Origin: Asparagopsis taxiformis
Lineage: Eukaryota > Rhodophyta > Florideophyceae > Bonnemaisoniales > Bonnemaisoniaceae
Assembly (NCBI GenBank): GCA_030407315.1
Contig: JALQPE010003000.1
Coordinates: forward strand, 1 to 26,197
DNA: 26,197 nt
Direction of reading: 5' to 3'
This document shows, one piece after another, positions 1 through 8,720 of this stretch. The position numbers and the translations under genes are program-made. The notes beneath the pieces were generated by a model. It ran no database searches, was not told the origin of the DNA, and saw only the letters and a program-made list of their open reading frames with translations. Each line of letters begins with the position of its first letter. Positions within the stretch are counted from its first letter, which is position 1.

Positions 1-1464
1 CCCCAATCTCGTTTGCGGCGCTCGGAAATGTTCAGCTCACGCAACACGTCGTCTTGAGAACAGGATGCTTCAGCGTTGCTATAGCCAAACGCGTCACCGC
101 CGAGGCCGTGTTTCGTCGAATTCATCATCCCCATGAACTGCGCCTCGAACAATGTTCGGATGACATCAGACTCACGCAAGTCGCCAGCGTTTTCCACGTT
201 GTTTGCAACAGCAATCGTACGGATGAACTGCTGGATGGACGACAAGATTCGAACCAGGGAGCGCTCCGTCAGTTGCGTCCCAGTCGTATGGTTCGACTCT
301 GCACTCTTGTGTTGTGGATGATCTCATGAGGCTGGAGATCACTGTCGTCCTTGCGGCGAAGGTAGTACACATCCAGAGGCTGAGTAACCCAGCGCAAGCG
401 GTTTGCCTCCTGTGGCAGCTTGGTTCTGTGCATACGGGTGAGGCGCGTGAAGTCATCCGCAATGCTATGCATAGCATTGAGACGATGCAGTCCGTCGATC
501 ACGGTCACGTTCGCATTGGCATGGAATTTGCCATTCTGGAACAGACGCGTGTCGGCGGACAAATGCGTGTTCTGCGACCTCAGCACCGTCACAGTGATAC
601 GCGAAGAGCTCACATACCCCACCGCCAACATATTGTTGCGCAGGTCCTCCACGTGGTCTTCTTTGACATCGCGAAGGGTCACGGCCGGTTCCACTAGCTG
701 CCTCACCAACACAGTCGCTCCTTCTCCGACGTAATCCGACGTCACAAACTTGGGCACCATAATTTGCGTCCCCTGCTGCTCACGAATGCTTTCCGCCACC
801 TCCGGTTCGTCGTCCACCTCGGTTACGTCCTGCGTAGTAGCTTCGGTGACGTTGGAGCGAGCAGGGTGCTTCGTGCCTCCACTGGAGGCTCTGGCAGAGC
901 GAGCAGGGCGCTTCGTGCCTCCCGAAACCGGGACGGAGCGTGCTGGATGCTTCGTACCCCCCGAACCAGTGATTTCGCCTGCTGGACCGGTACTGGGCAT
1001 CCGTCCCGAGCTGGCCTGGTTCGTCGCTGCGTTGAAGTTTGACGCTGCAGCAGGGGTACGAATGTCGCTAGAGCCATCCTCCGCAGCGGGGCGCATCATC
1101 CGAGTATCCAAGGGTAAAACGCCGCGGCGTATGCTCCACCCATCGTCTCCGGCGGTCCCTCGGCGCCATCAAACATGTACGGGAACGGGAGGTCCTTGAA
1201 CTTGTCCTTAGTCGCAATGTTGCGCACGACGATATAGTCGGCCTCGTCGGTTTCCGGCAGCTTGTGGTTGTGCAGCGTGCGCGGAAGGCCAACATCGCCA
1301 CCAGCAGTGCTCACCGAAGCCGTCCCAATATGCACAGCCGCACCGTCCACGTCCGCAAACAAGTCGACATCGACGCCGCGCTTGAGTCCGCGCGACTCCG
1401 CTGACGCGCTCACTTGATCGCCGCAAACCGTTGAAAACAAACTGCTGAAATGCGTATCCGCCAT
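1..1464 (-). CDS. ParB-like domain protein, partial at left edge, two apparent frameshifts
   Basis: Translation starts at the ATG at 1464-1462 (MADTHFSSLF). It stays open in one frame to 1096, continues one frame back (-1) from about 1111 to 269, then again at -1 from about 300 to the window edge, where it is still open. The middle frame has a disordered stretch with three GGTKxPARS-like repeats. A globular part follows with VIDGLHRLNAM at roughly 525-555, matching the (I/V)DGxHRxxA core of ParB/Srx-fold N-terminal domains. The last segment reads as good protein (TERSLVRILSSIQQFIR, then FEAQFMGMM), so the gene does not end at 269. ParB-fold domains bind DNA and can act as CTPases or nucleases. 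Which activity applies here is unknown. The first protein frame ends at an ATGA overlap with the second, but coding sense runs across it, so I read one gene rather than two. Family assignment rests on one motif. Confidence 0.55.
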
Positions 1465-1750
1465 GGTTGTTGAGTTGGAAAGGAAAAGAGATGGTTTGAC
1501 GTTGACGTATTCGAGTGATGTGGATGGTATGTTTCACGTTAAGTTGAAGAATGGTCGTGAACGCCAATCGCTGGAAATAATAACACAATACAACCGAAAT
1601 TTTGTTAGGTACACACCTATCGTGACCGCTGGAATGCAAGACAGGCAATCGAGATGTGAGTGTCCGTTCAGAACGGGCCCGAGTCGGGCTCTCGAAACCT
1701 GACGAGGTGGCGTGAAGCAGGCAGTGTCCTTGATGTGTAATGTGTTAAAA
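1465..1750. other. Intergenic: upstream flank of the ParB-like gene
   Basis: No convincing gene. It is the 5' flank of the minus-strand ParB-like gene and ends where the inverted-repeat segment begins. A plus-strand open frame here lacks any recognisable protein feature and looks like a chance frame. Confidence 0.5.
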
Positions 1751-1808
1751 TTACAGCTGTCAAGCTAGGCGGCTTTTGGGGCGGCTGCGAGCACCCTTTA
1801 TCCGGGGA

Positions 1809-2309
1809 ACACCCTGATTTGAGTTAAAATTTGGGCTATTCTCAAAAACATGCACATGTGAACATGTTTTTGAGATGGGGGGTGTGCCGTACGGCACAAT
1901 CGACCCGCCCAAATCGTTGATTTTTGCAAGATTTTTTGTGCCCGAAATTTTAGAATTTCTGGGCTGGCCAGCAGTGCATCTGAGATGGACATCCACCGGA
2001 CGTCCATTTCAGGTTGGTCGTGTGCTGCCTACATCCACGCATTGCAGCAACTAAGCCAGCGGGTTCACTACTAATATAAAGTGCACGGAATATGAGTAAC
2101 GTGATGGGTGAGTAGTGTTTCTGTTGAGGGAGTAAGGCGGGACCATGATGAAACACGGAAGAAGATTTCTCCCTAGCATAACTTAGGCTTGAAGCCTGCA
2201 ATCGGCCATCTTCCGGCGCCATTTAGCCTCACAGTTAGTGCTTACAGAAGCCAGTGATGACCCCGCTCGGGGCGGCGGCCGGTTCCTGGGGCCGTTGTGG
2301 CCAAATTAG
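1809..2309 (+). repeat. Palindrome-rich dispersed repeat, left arm copy 1 (with variant tail)
   Basis: It begins ACACCCTGATTTGAGTTAAA. It contains a foldback at 1841-1874 (CTCAAAAACATG, 10-nt loop, CATGTTTTTGAG), the perfect palindrome GTGCCGTACGGCAC at 1884-1897, and an imperfect AT-rich palindrome bounded by GCCCGAAATT and AATTTCTGGGC. The tail (about 2010-2309) is longer than in copy 2 and ends in the same GGGGCCGTTGTGGCC block. Confidence 0.85.
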
Positions 2310-2697
2310 ACACCCTGATTTGAATTAAAATTTGGGCTATTCTCAAAAACATGCACATGTGAACATGTTTTTGAAATGGGGGTGTGCCGTACGGCACAAA
2401 CGACCCGCTGAAATCGTTGATTTTTTACAATTTTTTTTGTGCCCGAAATTTTAGAATTTCCGGGCTGGCCAGCAGTGCAATCGAGCTGGACATCCACCGA
2501 CGTGCATTTCAGGTTGGTCGTGAGAGAGTGGGGTGGGACCATGATGGAACAAGGACCAAGACCTGTCCCTGGCGTATTGAGCCTGAAATTGACCCTTTGT
2601 CAGACGCCATTTAGCCTTACAGTTAGTGCTTACAGAAGCCAGTGACAACCCCACTCGGGGCGGCGGTCGGTTCCTGGGGCCGTTGTGGCCAAATTAG
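2310..2697 (+). repeat. Palindrome-rich dispersed repeat, left arm copy 2
   Basis: A 388-bp unit with the same head (foldback, GTGCCGTACGGCAC, AT-rich palindrome). Its tail holds GTGGGACCATGATGGAACAA and ends in GGGGCCGTTGTGGCC just before copy 3. Its inverted counterpart with a nearly identical tail is at about 8104-8488. Confidence 0.85.
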
Positions 2698-2990
2698 ACA
2701 CCCTGATTTGAATTAAAATTTGGGCTATTCTCAAAAACATGCACATGTGAACATGTTTTTGAGATGGGGGTGTGCCGTACGGCACAATCGACCCGCTGAA
2801 ATCGATGTTTTTTGCAATATTTTTTCTGCCCTGATTGTAGAATTTCTGGGCTGGACAGCAATGCAACTGAGCTGGACATCCACCGGGCGTCCATTTCAAC
2901 TTGGTCTTGTATTTTGCATCTGCACGCATAACAGCAACCAGCAGTCAGGTTCACTGCTCGGACGAAGTGCACCTAGAGTGTGAACGATTG
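2698..2990 (+). repeat. Palindrome-rich dispersed repeat, left arm copy 3
   Basis: Same head as copies 1 and 2. The tail resembles the variant tail of copy 1 (TGCACGCATAACAGCAACCA against the copy 1 equivalent near 2035) and fades near 2990, before the 3' end of the SET segment at 3126. Confidence 0.8.
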
Positions 2991-3125
2991 GTTTTTGACA
3001 GGCGAGTACTGCCGAATAGGTTTCACCCTGGACTAATGGTGGCTGGACATTCTGCATTATATGATATACTTCAACTCTGGAACGTAGCTTTATTTGTAGT
3101 CGAAATGAAAACATCTTTCGTGACC

Positions 3126-3899
3126 CTAATTCCATGCTCTAAACGCTGTCCCATAATGAACGTAGAGCTCCTGCCCCGGACGGATATCGCGGATTGCACG
3201 TACTACAATGATCTTCGGATTTTCTAGGTCCTTCGCCTTGAGCTTCTTCCCCGTCGAACCGCTGCTGTAGTTCTCGACAAACTCGACGTTGGCCATCCGC
3301 CTGGTGTCTTCCGCCGGAGTGTCCTCACCTCGCAAATACCGCGGGTCGTTGATGAACTGCGCCGAACAGAACGGAGCCGGAACAATCCAAATTGGATGCT
3401 CGATGTTTTCGTCGTCCTCCGCTGTTGCATACAGCTTGATAGCATACATCAAGAATGTTTCCTTCGTTATCGCCATGTGACCCTCTCCGTACGCGAACCT
3501 CATCGACTCCTTGCTCATATCAGAGTACACAACAGTTCCGTAGTATGCACATACTTCGTCACCAACATTAAATGTCTGTTCAGCGAAGAGCCCTCTTCCT
3601 GCATTTGGATGCTTAATCAGCGATGGTCGAACGCTCAATTTTTTCGCAACACAATCGTGTGCCCGCATCACGCGAGGGTTTTCAGTTTGCAACCAGCGGC
3701 GCAGGGAAGGTGGCCAATAATGTACCGGTTTCTCCATGTGCTCGCGCGACGCAATCGACTCTGGGCACAGCTGCCAGAGGTACTGCCGAATATATTTCGG
3801 GAACCTCTGGTACAGGGGAAGGCCAGGTGGGGTTCGATGATCCTGCGTTCCCTCTGCGTACGCATCGTGACAGAGGGGGACGCCAGAACTTCTCAGCAC
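3126..3899 (-). CDS. SET domain (lysine methyltransferase) segment, probably the C-terminus of the upstream DNA methyltransferase
   Basis: SET domains move methyl groups from S-adenosylmethionine to lysines, usually on histones. Over the 257 residues read here, the domain spans about 88-250. AGRGLF at 100-105 is the first SET motif, YYG is at 119-121, QFIND at 181-185 with NVEF at 204-207 stand where RFxNHSCxPN normally lies, and ELYVHYG at 244-250 is the ELxxDY motif. The NHSC-type motif is divergent, and no post-SET cysteines follow before the TAG stop seven residues later. The frame opens just after a TGA near 3926 and has no ATG before REHMEKP. Coding sense extends upstream of that ATG to the C5 run at 3875-3879. 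One base fewer there joins it in frame to the methyltransferase (EKFW then RPLCHDAYAEGTQ), so I read it as the end of one fusion protein rather than a separate gene. Confidence 0.8.
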   Translation of the reverse strand: MLRSSGVPLCHDAYAEGTQDHRTPPGLPLYQRFPKYIRQYLWQLCPESIASREHMEKPVHYWPPSLRRWLQTENPRVMRAHDCVAKKLSVRPSLIKHPNAGRGLFAEQTFNVGDEVCAYYGTVVYSDMSKESMRFAYGEGHMAITKETFLMYAIKLYATAEDDENIEHPIWIVPAPFCSAQFINDPRYLRGEDTPAEDTRRMANVEFVENYSSGSTGKKLKAKDLENPKIIVVRAIRDIRPGQELYVHYGTAFRAWN

Positions 3900-6324
3900 T
3901 CTGTTTCGCTTCTGTCGTGACCCTCATGTCAGTGTTGTTTGAAAGAATTACACGTGACATGACTGCACACAGCTTTGGAAGCGATCGTACCACACACAAT
4001 TTGTCCATGTCACTGCCGACGAAAACACGGTGCTCAGGCAAGCTCATAGCTGCTTTTCCCGTTGCGAAAGTGCCAGAGAATGGATCGACAACAATATCAC
4101 CAGGCTGTGAATGCTGGCTGATCAACTCCATCATGAGAGCGACGCTCTTCTGCTCTGCACGAACTCTGACCGTAGCACCGGTTGTGCTCCTTGTTCGCCA
4201 CACCATCTCATTCGAATCGATGGCGGGCATATTGATGGTGACGTTGCACCACGCCGGGTACGTGCCGTCCATGTATCCGTGGTTCCTATAGGCCACCATC
4301 TCGCTTCCGGTCTTGAACGGAACACCTCGCTTCCAGAAGTGGATAGCGACCTCTGCCATGTTCATGCGTTGGTACCTCTTCCCCGCCCCGGCATTTGATA
4401 GAGGTGCCCAGGTAGTCGGACAAAACAACAGAGGTACCTCGTCAACGAAGAAAACTGAATTCCGAACGACGTCCTCCTCCTCCTCGTCCTCCTCCTCATC
4501 CGCACTTTCTTCGCCACTGTGCTGCGATGCTTCGGAGTCCGAATTCATGGACGTAACCTCTTCTTCATCCGACCCGTCATCACTGGCAGCAGTATCGGTT
4601 GGGCCTTCTGACTGCGGTCCTTTGTACGTTTCCAAGTAATGGAACCATTCGTAGAACTGCAAAACCGAGCAGAACACGATGCCGTGGCCACCGGGGCGCA
4701 ACAGCTCGTCAAACACTTCGATGCTAGCCTGCATATCTTCTGCAGTTAGCCTGTCGTACGAAGAGTTGGAATCGTTCCTCTTACGACGAACATTGTAGGG
4801 CGGATCAGTCAGAATGAGCTGAACGTTGCCCGTGATGGGCACGTGTTCTCGGCTCTCGTCGGCACTGACCAAATCTTCGAAAGGGACGTCGTACACCCGG
4901 CAATACTGACTCATTTTCGAAAGAAAGTCCTTTGCGAGAGCCTGCCCTTCACTTTCCTGCTCTTCTGTCGCATGGGGTGACGGTGACGGGGGAGACGGCC
5001 CTTGGGCAGTAAGACTGGTCCTCCCAGGTCCAAGTTGAAGCCTGGTTGTGTGTCTTGTCGACGGAACCAAACCTCTCCCTCCTGTGTTGCGACGAGTGGG
5101 AGTGTCATCAACCGGCTTGGGGACCTTTTCTGCGTCCGCGGCTTGTGGTGCCGGGCGGAGGACAGCCATAACGTCTTCGTCGAGGGTGTCAAAATACGCT
5201 GGCAGCTTGTCCGGATTTCCGCTTGAGAAGTATATTTCCAGTGCCCCCCAGCGGTCGGACTCCGGCCAGGTGTACAGGTCCGGGTTGACGATAAGAAACT
5301 GCAACCGGTCGAAGAACTTCCTCACAAGGTCCCTAAATGCACTGTGCTGCGCACTGGTTCTTGTCTCTACTTTTCCACCATATCCATCAGGATGAGATAG
5401 GGGAGCTTTGTTGTGGTAGAGATCTAGCTTCTGCTCCATCGGTGCGAATAGACCTTCATCGAGCACGTCAAACCAATGCTCACTGCTGTCGAAAATGATG
5501 TACGGCGCCATCAACTCTTCGAAGCTGGAAAACTTTGCGGCGTAGGCCACATCGGTCCAAGCATGGTATAAAACTTGAACCACGTAACAAGCTCGATTAG
5601 TGCTTTTCCGATGGGCTGGGACGCGTGCGGCTTCGTTCCCCTCTTCGGCCGCATCTCCTATTCGGCGACGCGGCAGGTTCTTGTTGTGATTTCGGATGAT
5701 AGACAACGCTTGGAAATACATCAATACCTCGAACGTTTCCGGTGGAGCAAGAACGAAGGCGCTTGGTTCCCCGCGCTGCGGCGCCTGTAGTGGCGAAGGA
5801 AGCATGTTACATCCAATAAGGAAGGTCTGCGGCACGATCCCAGAAAGGATGCAGTGCTCAACCCATTGCCCGATACGCTCATCCTGTCTTGAAAACTCGG
5901 CAATGGGTAATGCCAGACGAACAATCTGCTTGGCTCGCTCAACGTTCATCTCTGCCATGACGATTTCGGCAACATCCGCCTCGACTCCAGCATTCTTCGA
6001 ACGACCGCTGAAGGACATGCTGAGTCGACCTTGCAGCGCCACAAATTGTTCTTCCGTGCCCTGCGCAACCCAAGCGCCAAGGTCCGCGTATGTGAAACCT
6101 CCCGGCTTGTCCGTCAAGTCTGCGAAACTTGAGTGGGCGAATAAATCCAGCAAGAGGCGGAGGAAGTCTTTGCCAGCGAGAGTAGTTTCGCGGGCGGCGC
6201 GACCTACGTTTCGACGTGTACCCATGTCACTAGAATCCTCCCAAGGGCTAGCGGGTTCGCGCAGAATTGGCACGGTTGCGTCGTCAACGATCGGATTGCT
6301 GTTGCGCCTGCGCTTATTCGTCAT
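3682..6324 (-). CDS. Beta-class DNA N6A/N4C methyltransferase, N-terminal part of a MTase-SET fusion
   Basis: The start is taken at the ATG at 6324 (MTNKRRRNSN, basic and NLS-like); the frame is open further up but without an ATG. Residues 1 to about 395 are an unrecognised, mostly helical region, and about 395-455 is Pro/Ser/Thr-rich. LTDPPYN at 505-511 is catalytic motif IV. An acidic, low-complexity insertion lies at about 581-618. PGDIVVDPFSGTFATGKAA at 741-759 is motif I, followed by FVGSDMD. The order IV then I, with the target-recognition region between, defines the circularly permuted beta class (CcrM/MboII-like), which methylates adenine N6 or cytosine N4. The key DPPY and FSGT residues are present, so activity is plausible. 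As sequenced the frame ends at 3682, but residues after about 815 look like an out-of-frame tail; coding sense shifts to the SET frame at the C5 run at 3875-3879. This family is prokaryotic in origin, so transfer into the host is likely. Confidence 0.85.
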   Translation of the reverse strand: MTNKRRRNSNPIVDDATVPILREPASPWEDSSDMGTRRNVGRAARETTLAGKDFLRLLLDLFAHSSFADLTDKPGGFTYADLGAWVAQGTEEQFVALQGRLSMSFSGRSKNAGVEADVAEIVMAEMNVERAKQIVRLALPIAEFSRQDERIGQWVEHCILSGIVPQTFLIGCNMLPSPLQAPQRGEPSAFVLAPPETFEVLMYFQALSIIRNHNKNLPRRRIGDAAEEGNEAARVPAHRKSTNRACYVVQVLYHAWTDVAYAAKFSSFEELMAPYIIFDSSEHWFDVLDEGLFAPMEQKLDLYHNKAPLSHPDGYGGKVETRTSAQHSAFRDLVRKFFDRLQFLIVNPDLYTWPESDRWGALEIYFSSGNPDKLPAYFDTLDEDVMAVLRPAPQAADAEKVPKPVDDTPTRRNTGGRGLVPSTRHTTRLQLGPGRTSLTAQGPSPPSPSPHATEEQESEGQALAKDFLSKMSQYCRVYDVPFEDLVSADESREHVPITGNVQLILTDPPYNVRRKRNDSNSSYDRLTAEDMQASIEVFDELLRPGGHGIVFCSVLQFYEWFHYLETYKGPQSEGPTDTAASDDGSDEEEVTSMNSDSEASQHSGEESADEEEDEEEEDVVRNSVFFVDEVPLLFCPTTWAPLSNAGAGKRYQRMNMAEVAIHFWKRGVPFKTGSEMVAYRNHGYMDGTYPAWCNVTINMPAIDSNEMVWRTRSTTGATVRVRAEQKSVALMMELISQHSQPGDIVVDPFSGTFATGKAAMSLPEHRVFVGSDMDKLCVVRSLPKLCAVMSRVILSNNTDMRVTTEAKQSAEKFWRPPLSRCVRRGNAGSSNPTWPSPVPEVPEIYSAVPLAAVPRVDCVARAHGETGTLLATFPAPLVAN
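4457..4605 (-). other. Acidic low-complexity insertion between methyltransferase motifs IV and I
   Basis: Runs of Asp, Glu and Ser (for example EEDEEEEDVV) are encoded by a CTC/TCC-rich plus-strand tract. It sits in the position of the target-recognition region of beta-class enzymes. Acidic linkers of this kind are common in eukaryotic chromatin proteins and uncommon in bacterial homologues, which suggests long residence in a eukaryote. Confidence 0.7.
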
Positions 6325-6640
6325 AATGGAATGAGTGGAAAATTCGGTACAGGATGGCGACCGCTCGGCGAGACAGTCAAATTTGACGACGTATCTCGTG
6401 ACGTTTGCACTCTTTCGTGAGGAACACTGGTTGATATCGAACGGAACAGAGTATACGGGTACACAGCACTGGAAAGGTCTTGAAACCCGTAACCGGTGTA
6501 GGTAATAAGTTGTGACGGATACGTGGTAGAGAAAAAATTTTAAAAAGATTGTGATTCCCTGCCTTTGAGTGTTGTACTGCAAGGCCGCCAGTCACATAGG
6601 TTGACACAGGTGCCTCACGCTTACCAGGTGAGCGACATCC
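6325..6640. other. 5' flank of the MTase-SET gene
   Basis: About 300 bases without a supported gene between the MTase ATG and the first right-arm repeat. It is the only candidate promoter region for the fusion gene. I do not see a confident TATA box. Confidence 0.4.
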
Positions 6641-6840
6641 GGACGGCCACTGGACGTGGGGATGTCCGACTCAGATGCATTGCTGGCCAGCCCAGAAATT
6701 CTACAATTTCGGGCAGAAAAAATATTGCAAAAAACATCGATTTCGGCGGTCGATTGTGCCGTACGGCACACCCCCATCTCAAAAACATGTTCACATGTGC
6801 ATGTTTTTGAGAATAGCCCAAATTTTAATTCAAAGCAGGA
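6640..6840 (-). repeat. Palindrome-rich dispersed repeat, right arm, innermost inverted copy
   Basis: The reverse complement of the left-arm head: the AT-rich palindrome, GTGCCGTACGGCAC, and the CTCAAAAACATG/CATGTTTTTGAG foldback, ending at AATTCAAAGCAGG. Confidence 0.8.
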
Positions 6841-7087
6841 TGCAGATATTCGTCTTCTACCATTGTCAGAACACATTCGTATAACCACATTTGGAGAACC
6901 TGAGCCCAGAGCTATCGGTTTTGGCGGGAGCTAAGCCATATCTCATATAATCAGTAACTACTTCCCGCCAGCTGAGTGGTGGAACCCCTGCTATTTCTAC
7001 CAACGAGACATACGGGGTGTCAACTCGGCAATCGTATATGATTTGGGTGCTAAATTTATTCAAGAGACGAATGGGCTTCGAAAAGGA
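6841..7087. other. Spacer without a recognised gene
   Basis: Unique-looking sequence between the innermost right-arm repeat and the Gly-rich-coding tandem repeat. Nothing could be supported on either strand. Confidence 0.4.
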
Positions 7088-7475
7088 GCCCAACTACGTC
7101 TACTTGTGATCCATGGGTATAGGACTATTCTATTCTTCTCCAGGCTTCCACCGTAGCCGCCTCCTCCGCCTCCGTTAATGGAAAGAATATCCGAACCGCA
7201 CCTCAACATGTTCTTCATGTGATCCATGGGTACTGACATCTCACATGCTCTCCAGGCTTCCACCGTAGCCGCCTCCTCCGCCTCCGTTAATGGCAACAAT
7301 ATCCAAACTGGACCTCTACATGTTTTTCTTGTGATCCATGGGTACTGACATCTCACATGTTCTCCAGGCTTCCTCCAAAGCCGCCACCTCCACCTCCGTT
7401 AATGGAAAGAATACCCGAACCGCAGGCTTCCTCCATAGCCGCCTCCACCTCCGTTAATGGCAAAAAACATCTCAC
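7088..7475 (-). repeat. Degenerate tandem repeat (about 112 bp) containing Gly-rich coding cassettes
   Basis: GTGATCCATGGG recurs at 7106, 7219 and 7331, a period of 112-113 bp. Each unit also carries CTCCAGGCTTCC and GCCTCC(TCC)GCCTCCGTTAATGG. Two further partial units without the ATCCATGGG part follow to about 7475. On the minus strand each cassette reads INGGGGGGYGGSLE or similar, but stops separate the cassettes. It is probably a decayed fragment of a glycine-rich protein gene or a minisatellite, not a live gene. Confidence 0.75.
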
Positions 7476-7930
7476 CGGGCTGAAAACGGACGGACGACAT
7501 TGGGTTCGTTCCGCTGCGTAGACGTTTAGAATCTTGTTAGAAAAAAGTAAACGAAAGAGAATGACATCTCATCTCTGTCGCAATATGTTCCATTTTCAAG
7601 TTCTCGGGTTCCACACCCATCAAGGCCTGGATCGAACCCTCTTCGATGGATAGGACAAATAGTGGAAGGCTTTTAAGCCTGTGACCAAGCGGCTATTGAT
7701 TGGTTGGAGGAAGGAAATTACAGAGGAAATTTAGCTGAGTACGGTGCTCGCGATAGCTGTTAGGTTAAAGTCAAATATGTGTTTCGATTATTTTTCGTAC
7801 GAAAATGTCTTGCAAAAGACGATGCTTTGTCGTTCTCCTGGAGGGAGTCCGTTGCATTGCACTCAATTCGAGAGCATCGTCATGAAGGAGAGGATTCTTT
7901 CTGCTTGTTAGAATCGGTTTAGAGCACATA
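7476..7930. other. Spacer without a recognised gene
   Basis: About 450 bases between the tandem repeat and the next inverted-repeat copy. A GGTTCGATCC B-box-like string occurs on the minus strand near 7630, but no tRNA folds around it. Confidence 0.4.
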
Positions 7931-8103
7931 GCTAATGCATTACTGGCCAGCCCAGAAATTGTAGAATTTCGGGCAGCAAAAATATTGTAAAAAACCTTGA
8001 TTTGGGCGGCCGATTGTGCCGTACGGCACACCCCCATTTCAAAAACATGTTCACATGTGCATGTTTTTGAGAATAGCCCAAATTTTAATTCAAATCAGGG
8101 TGT
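7931..8103 (-). repeat. Palindrome-rich dispersed repeat, right arm, middle inverted copy
   Basis: Inverted head only: GCATTACTGGCCAGCCCAG through GTGCCGTACGGCAC and the foldback, to AAATCAGGGTGT. It is preceded by unrelated sequence, so this copy is truncated on its inner side. Confidence 0.85.
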
Positions 8104-8488
8104 CTAATTTGGCCACAACGGCCCCAGGAACCGACCGCCGCCCGAGCGGGGTCATCACTGGCTTCTGTAAGCACCAACTGTAAGGCTAAATGGCGTCTGA
8201 CGAAGGGTCAATTTCAGGCTCAATACGCCAGGGACAGGTCTTGGTCCTTGTTCCATCATGGTCCCGCCCCGCTCTCTCACGACCAACCTGAAATGGACGT
8301 CCGGTGGATGTCCAGCTCGATTGCATTGCTGGCCAGCCCAGAAATTCTAAAATTTCGGGCACAAAAAAAATATTGCAAAAAACATCGATTTGGGCGGTCG
8401 ATTGTGCCGTACGGCACACCCCCATCTCAAAAACATGTTCACATGTGCATGTTTTTGAGAATAGCCCAAATTTTAATTCAAATCAGGA
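8104..8488 (-). repeat. Palindrome-rich dispersed repeat, right arm, outer inverted copy
   Basis: Full inverted counterpart of left-arm copy 2, including the tail (GGCCACAACGGCCCC, TTGTTCCATCATGGTCCC) and the head with foldback and GTGCCGTACGGCAC. It is followed outward by the terminal motif GACAGCTGTAATT near 8539. Confidence 0.85.
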
Positions 8489-8720
8489 CGTCTTCCGGAC
8501 ATAGGGGTGCTCGCGGCCTAGCTCGACAGCTGTAATTGTACCTCATTAAATACTGTTGATGACTGCCTACCGTATACAATCTGGGCTGTTGGCGTATTAT
8601 CCGGTACTTGACCTGACCTGAACGTTCATCGCAGACCGTTGTGGTTACCGACACTATACAGCAATCTTTTTTGTATCTCGTGCAACTCAATCGTTCCATC
8701 GCTTCCGGGAAAGCTTCATT

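Larger units (their letters stand above)
1751..8539. mobile_element. TIR-bounded element (about 6.8 kb) carrying a DNA methyltransferase-SET gene
   Basis: The left end (from about 1751, ATTACAGCTGTCAAGCTAGG) and the right end (to about 8539, read on the minus strand as ATTACAGCTGTCGAGCTAGG) match as inverted repeats. The match continues inward through GCGAGCACCC, TCCGG and CCTGATTT into a shared palindrome-rich repeat. Left arm copies start near 1809, 2310 and 2698. Right arm copies, inverted, end near 6840, 8103 and 8488. Between the arms lies one large minus-strand gene. No clear target-site duplication was found, and the element encodes no recognisable transposase. It may therefore be a non-autonomous foldback-type transposon that captured the gene, or nested MITE-like insertions on both sides. 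The inverted symmetry is seen directly; mobility is inferred. Confidence 0.55.

Noticed and set aside
3864..3895. A 28-nt micro-intron (GTCCCC to CGCAG) joining MTase to SET in frame
   Set aside because: It is geometrically possible, but it would be extremely short, and the one-base change in the C5 run is simpler and matches breaks elsewhere.
1..6582. Bacterial or phage origin of the contig, suggested by ParB-like and DNA methyltransferase genes
   Set aside because: The SET domain, the acidic linker, the surrounding LTR elements and the transposon types are eukaryotic, and no bacterial operon signals are visible.
6325..6582. N-terminal extension of the methyltransferase up to 6582
   Set aside because: The frame is open but has no ATG above 6324, and the extra residues look random. 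MTNKRRR is a credible start.
7625..7660. GGTTCGATCC on the minus strand, a tRNA B-box match
   Set aside because: The flanking bases do not pair into a T-stem and no acceptor stem or A box fits, so it is not a tRNA gene.
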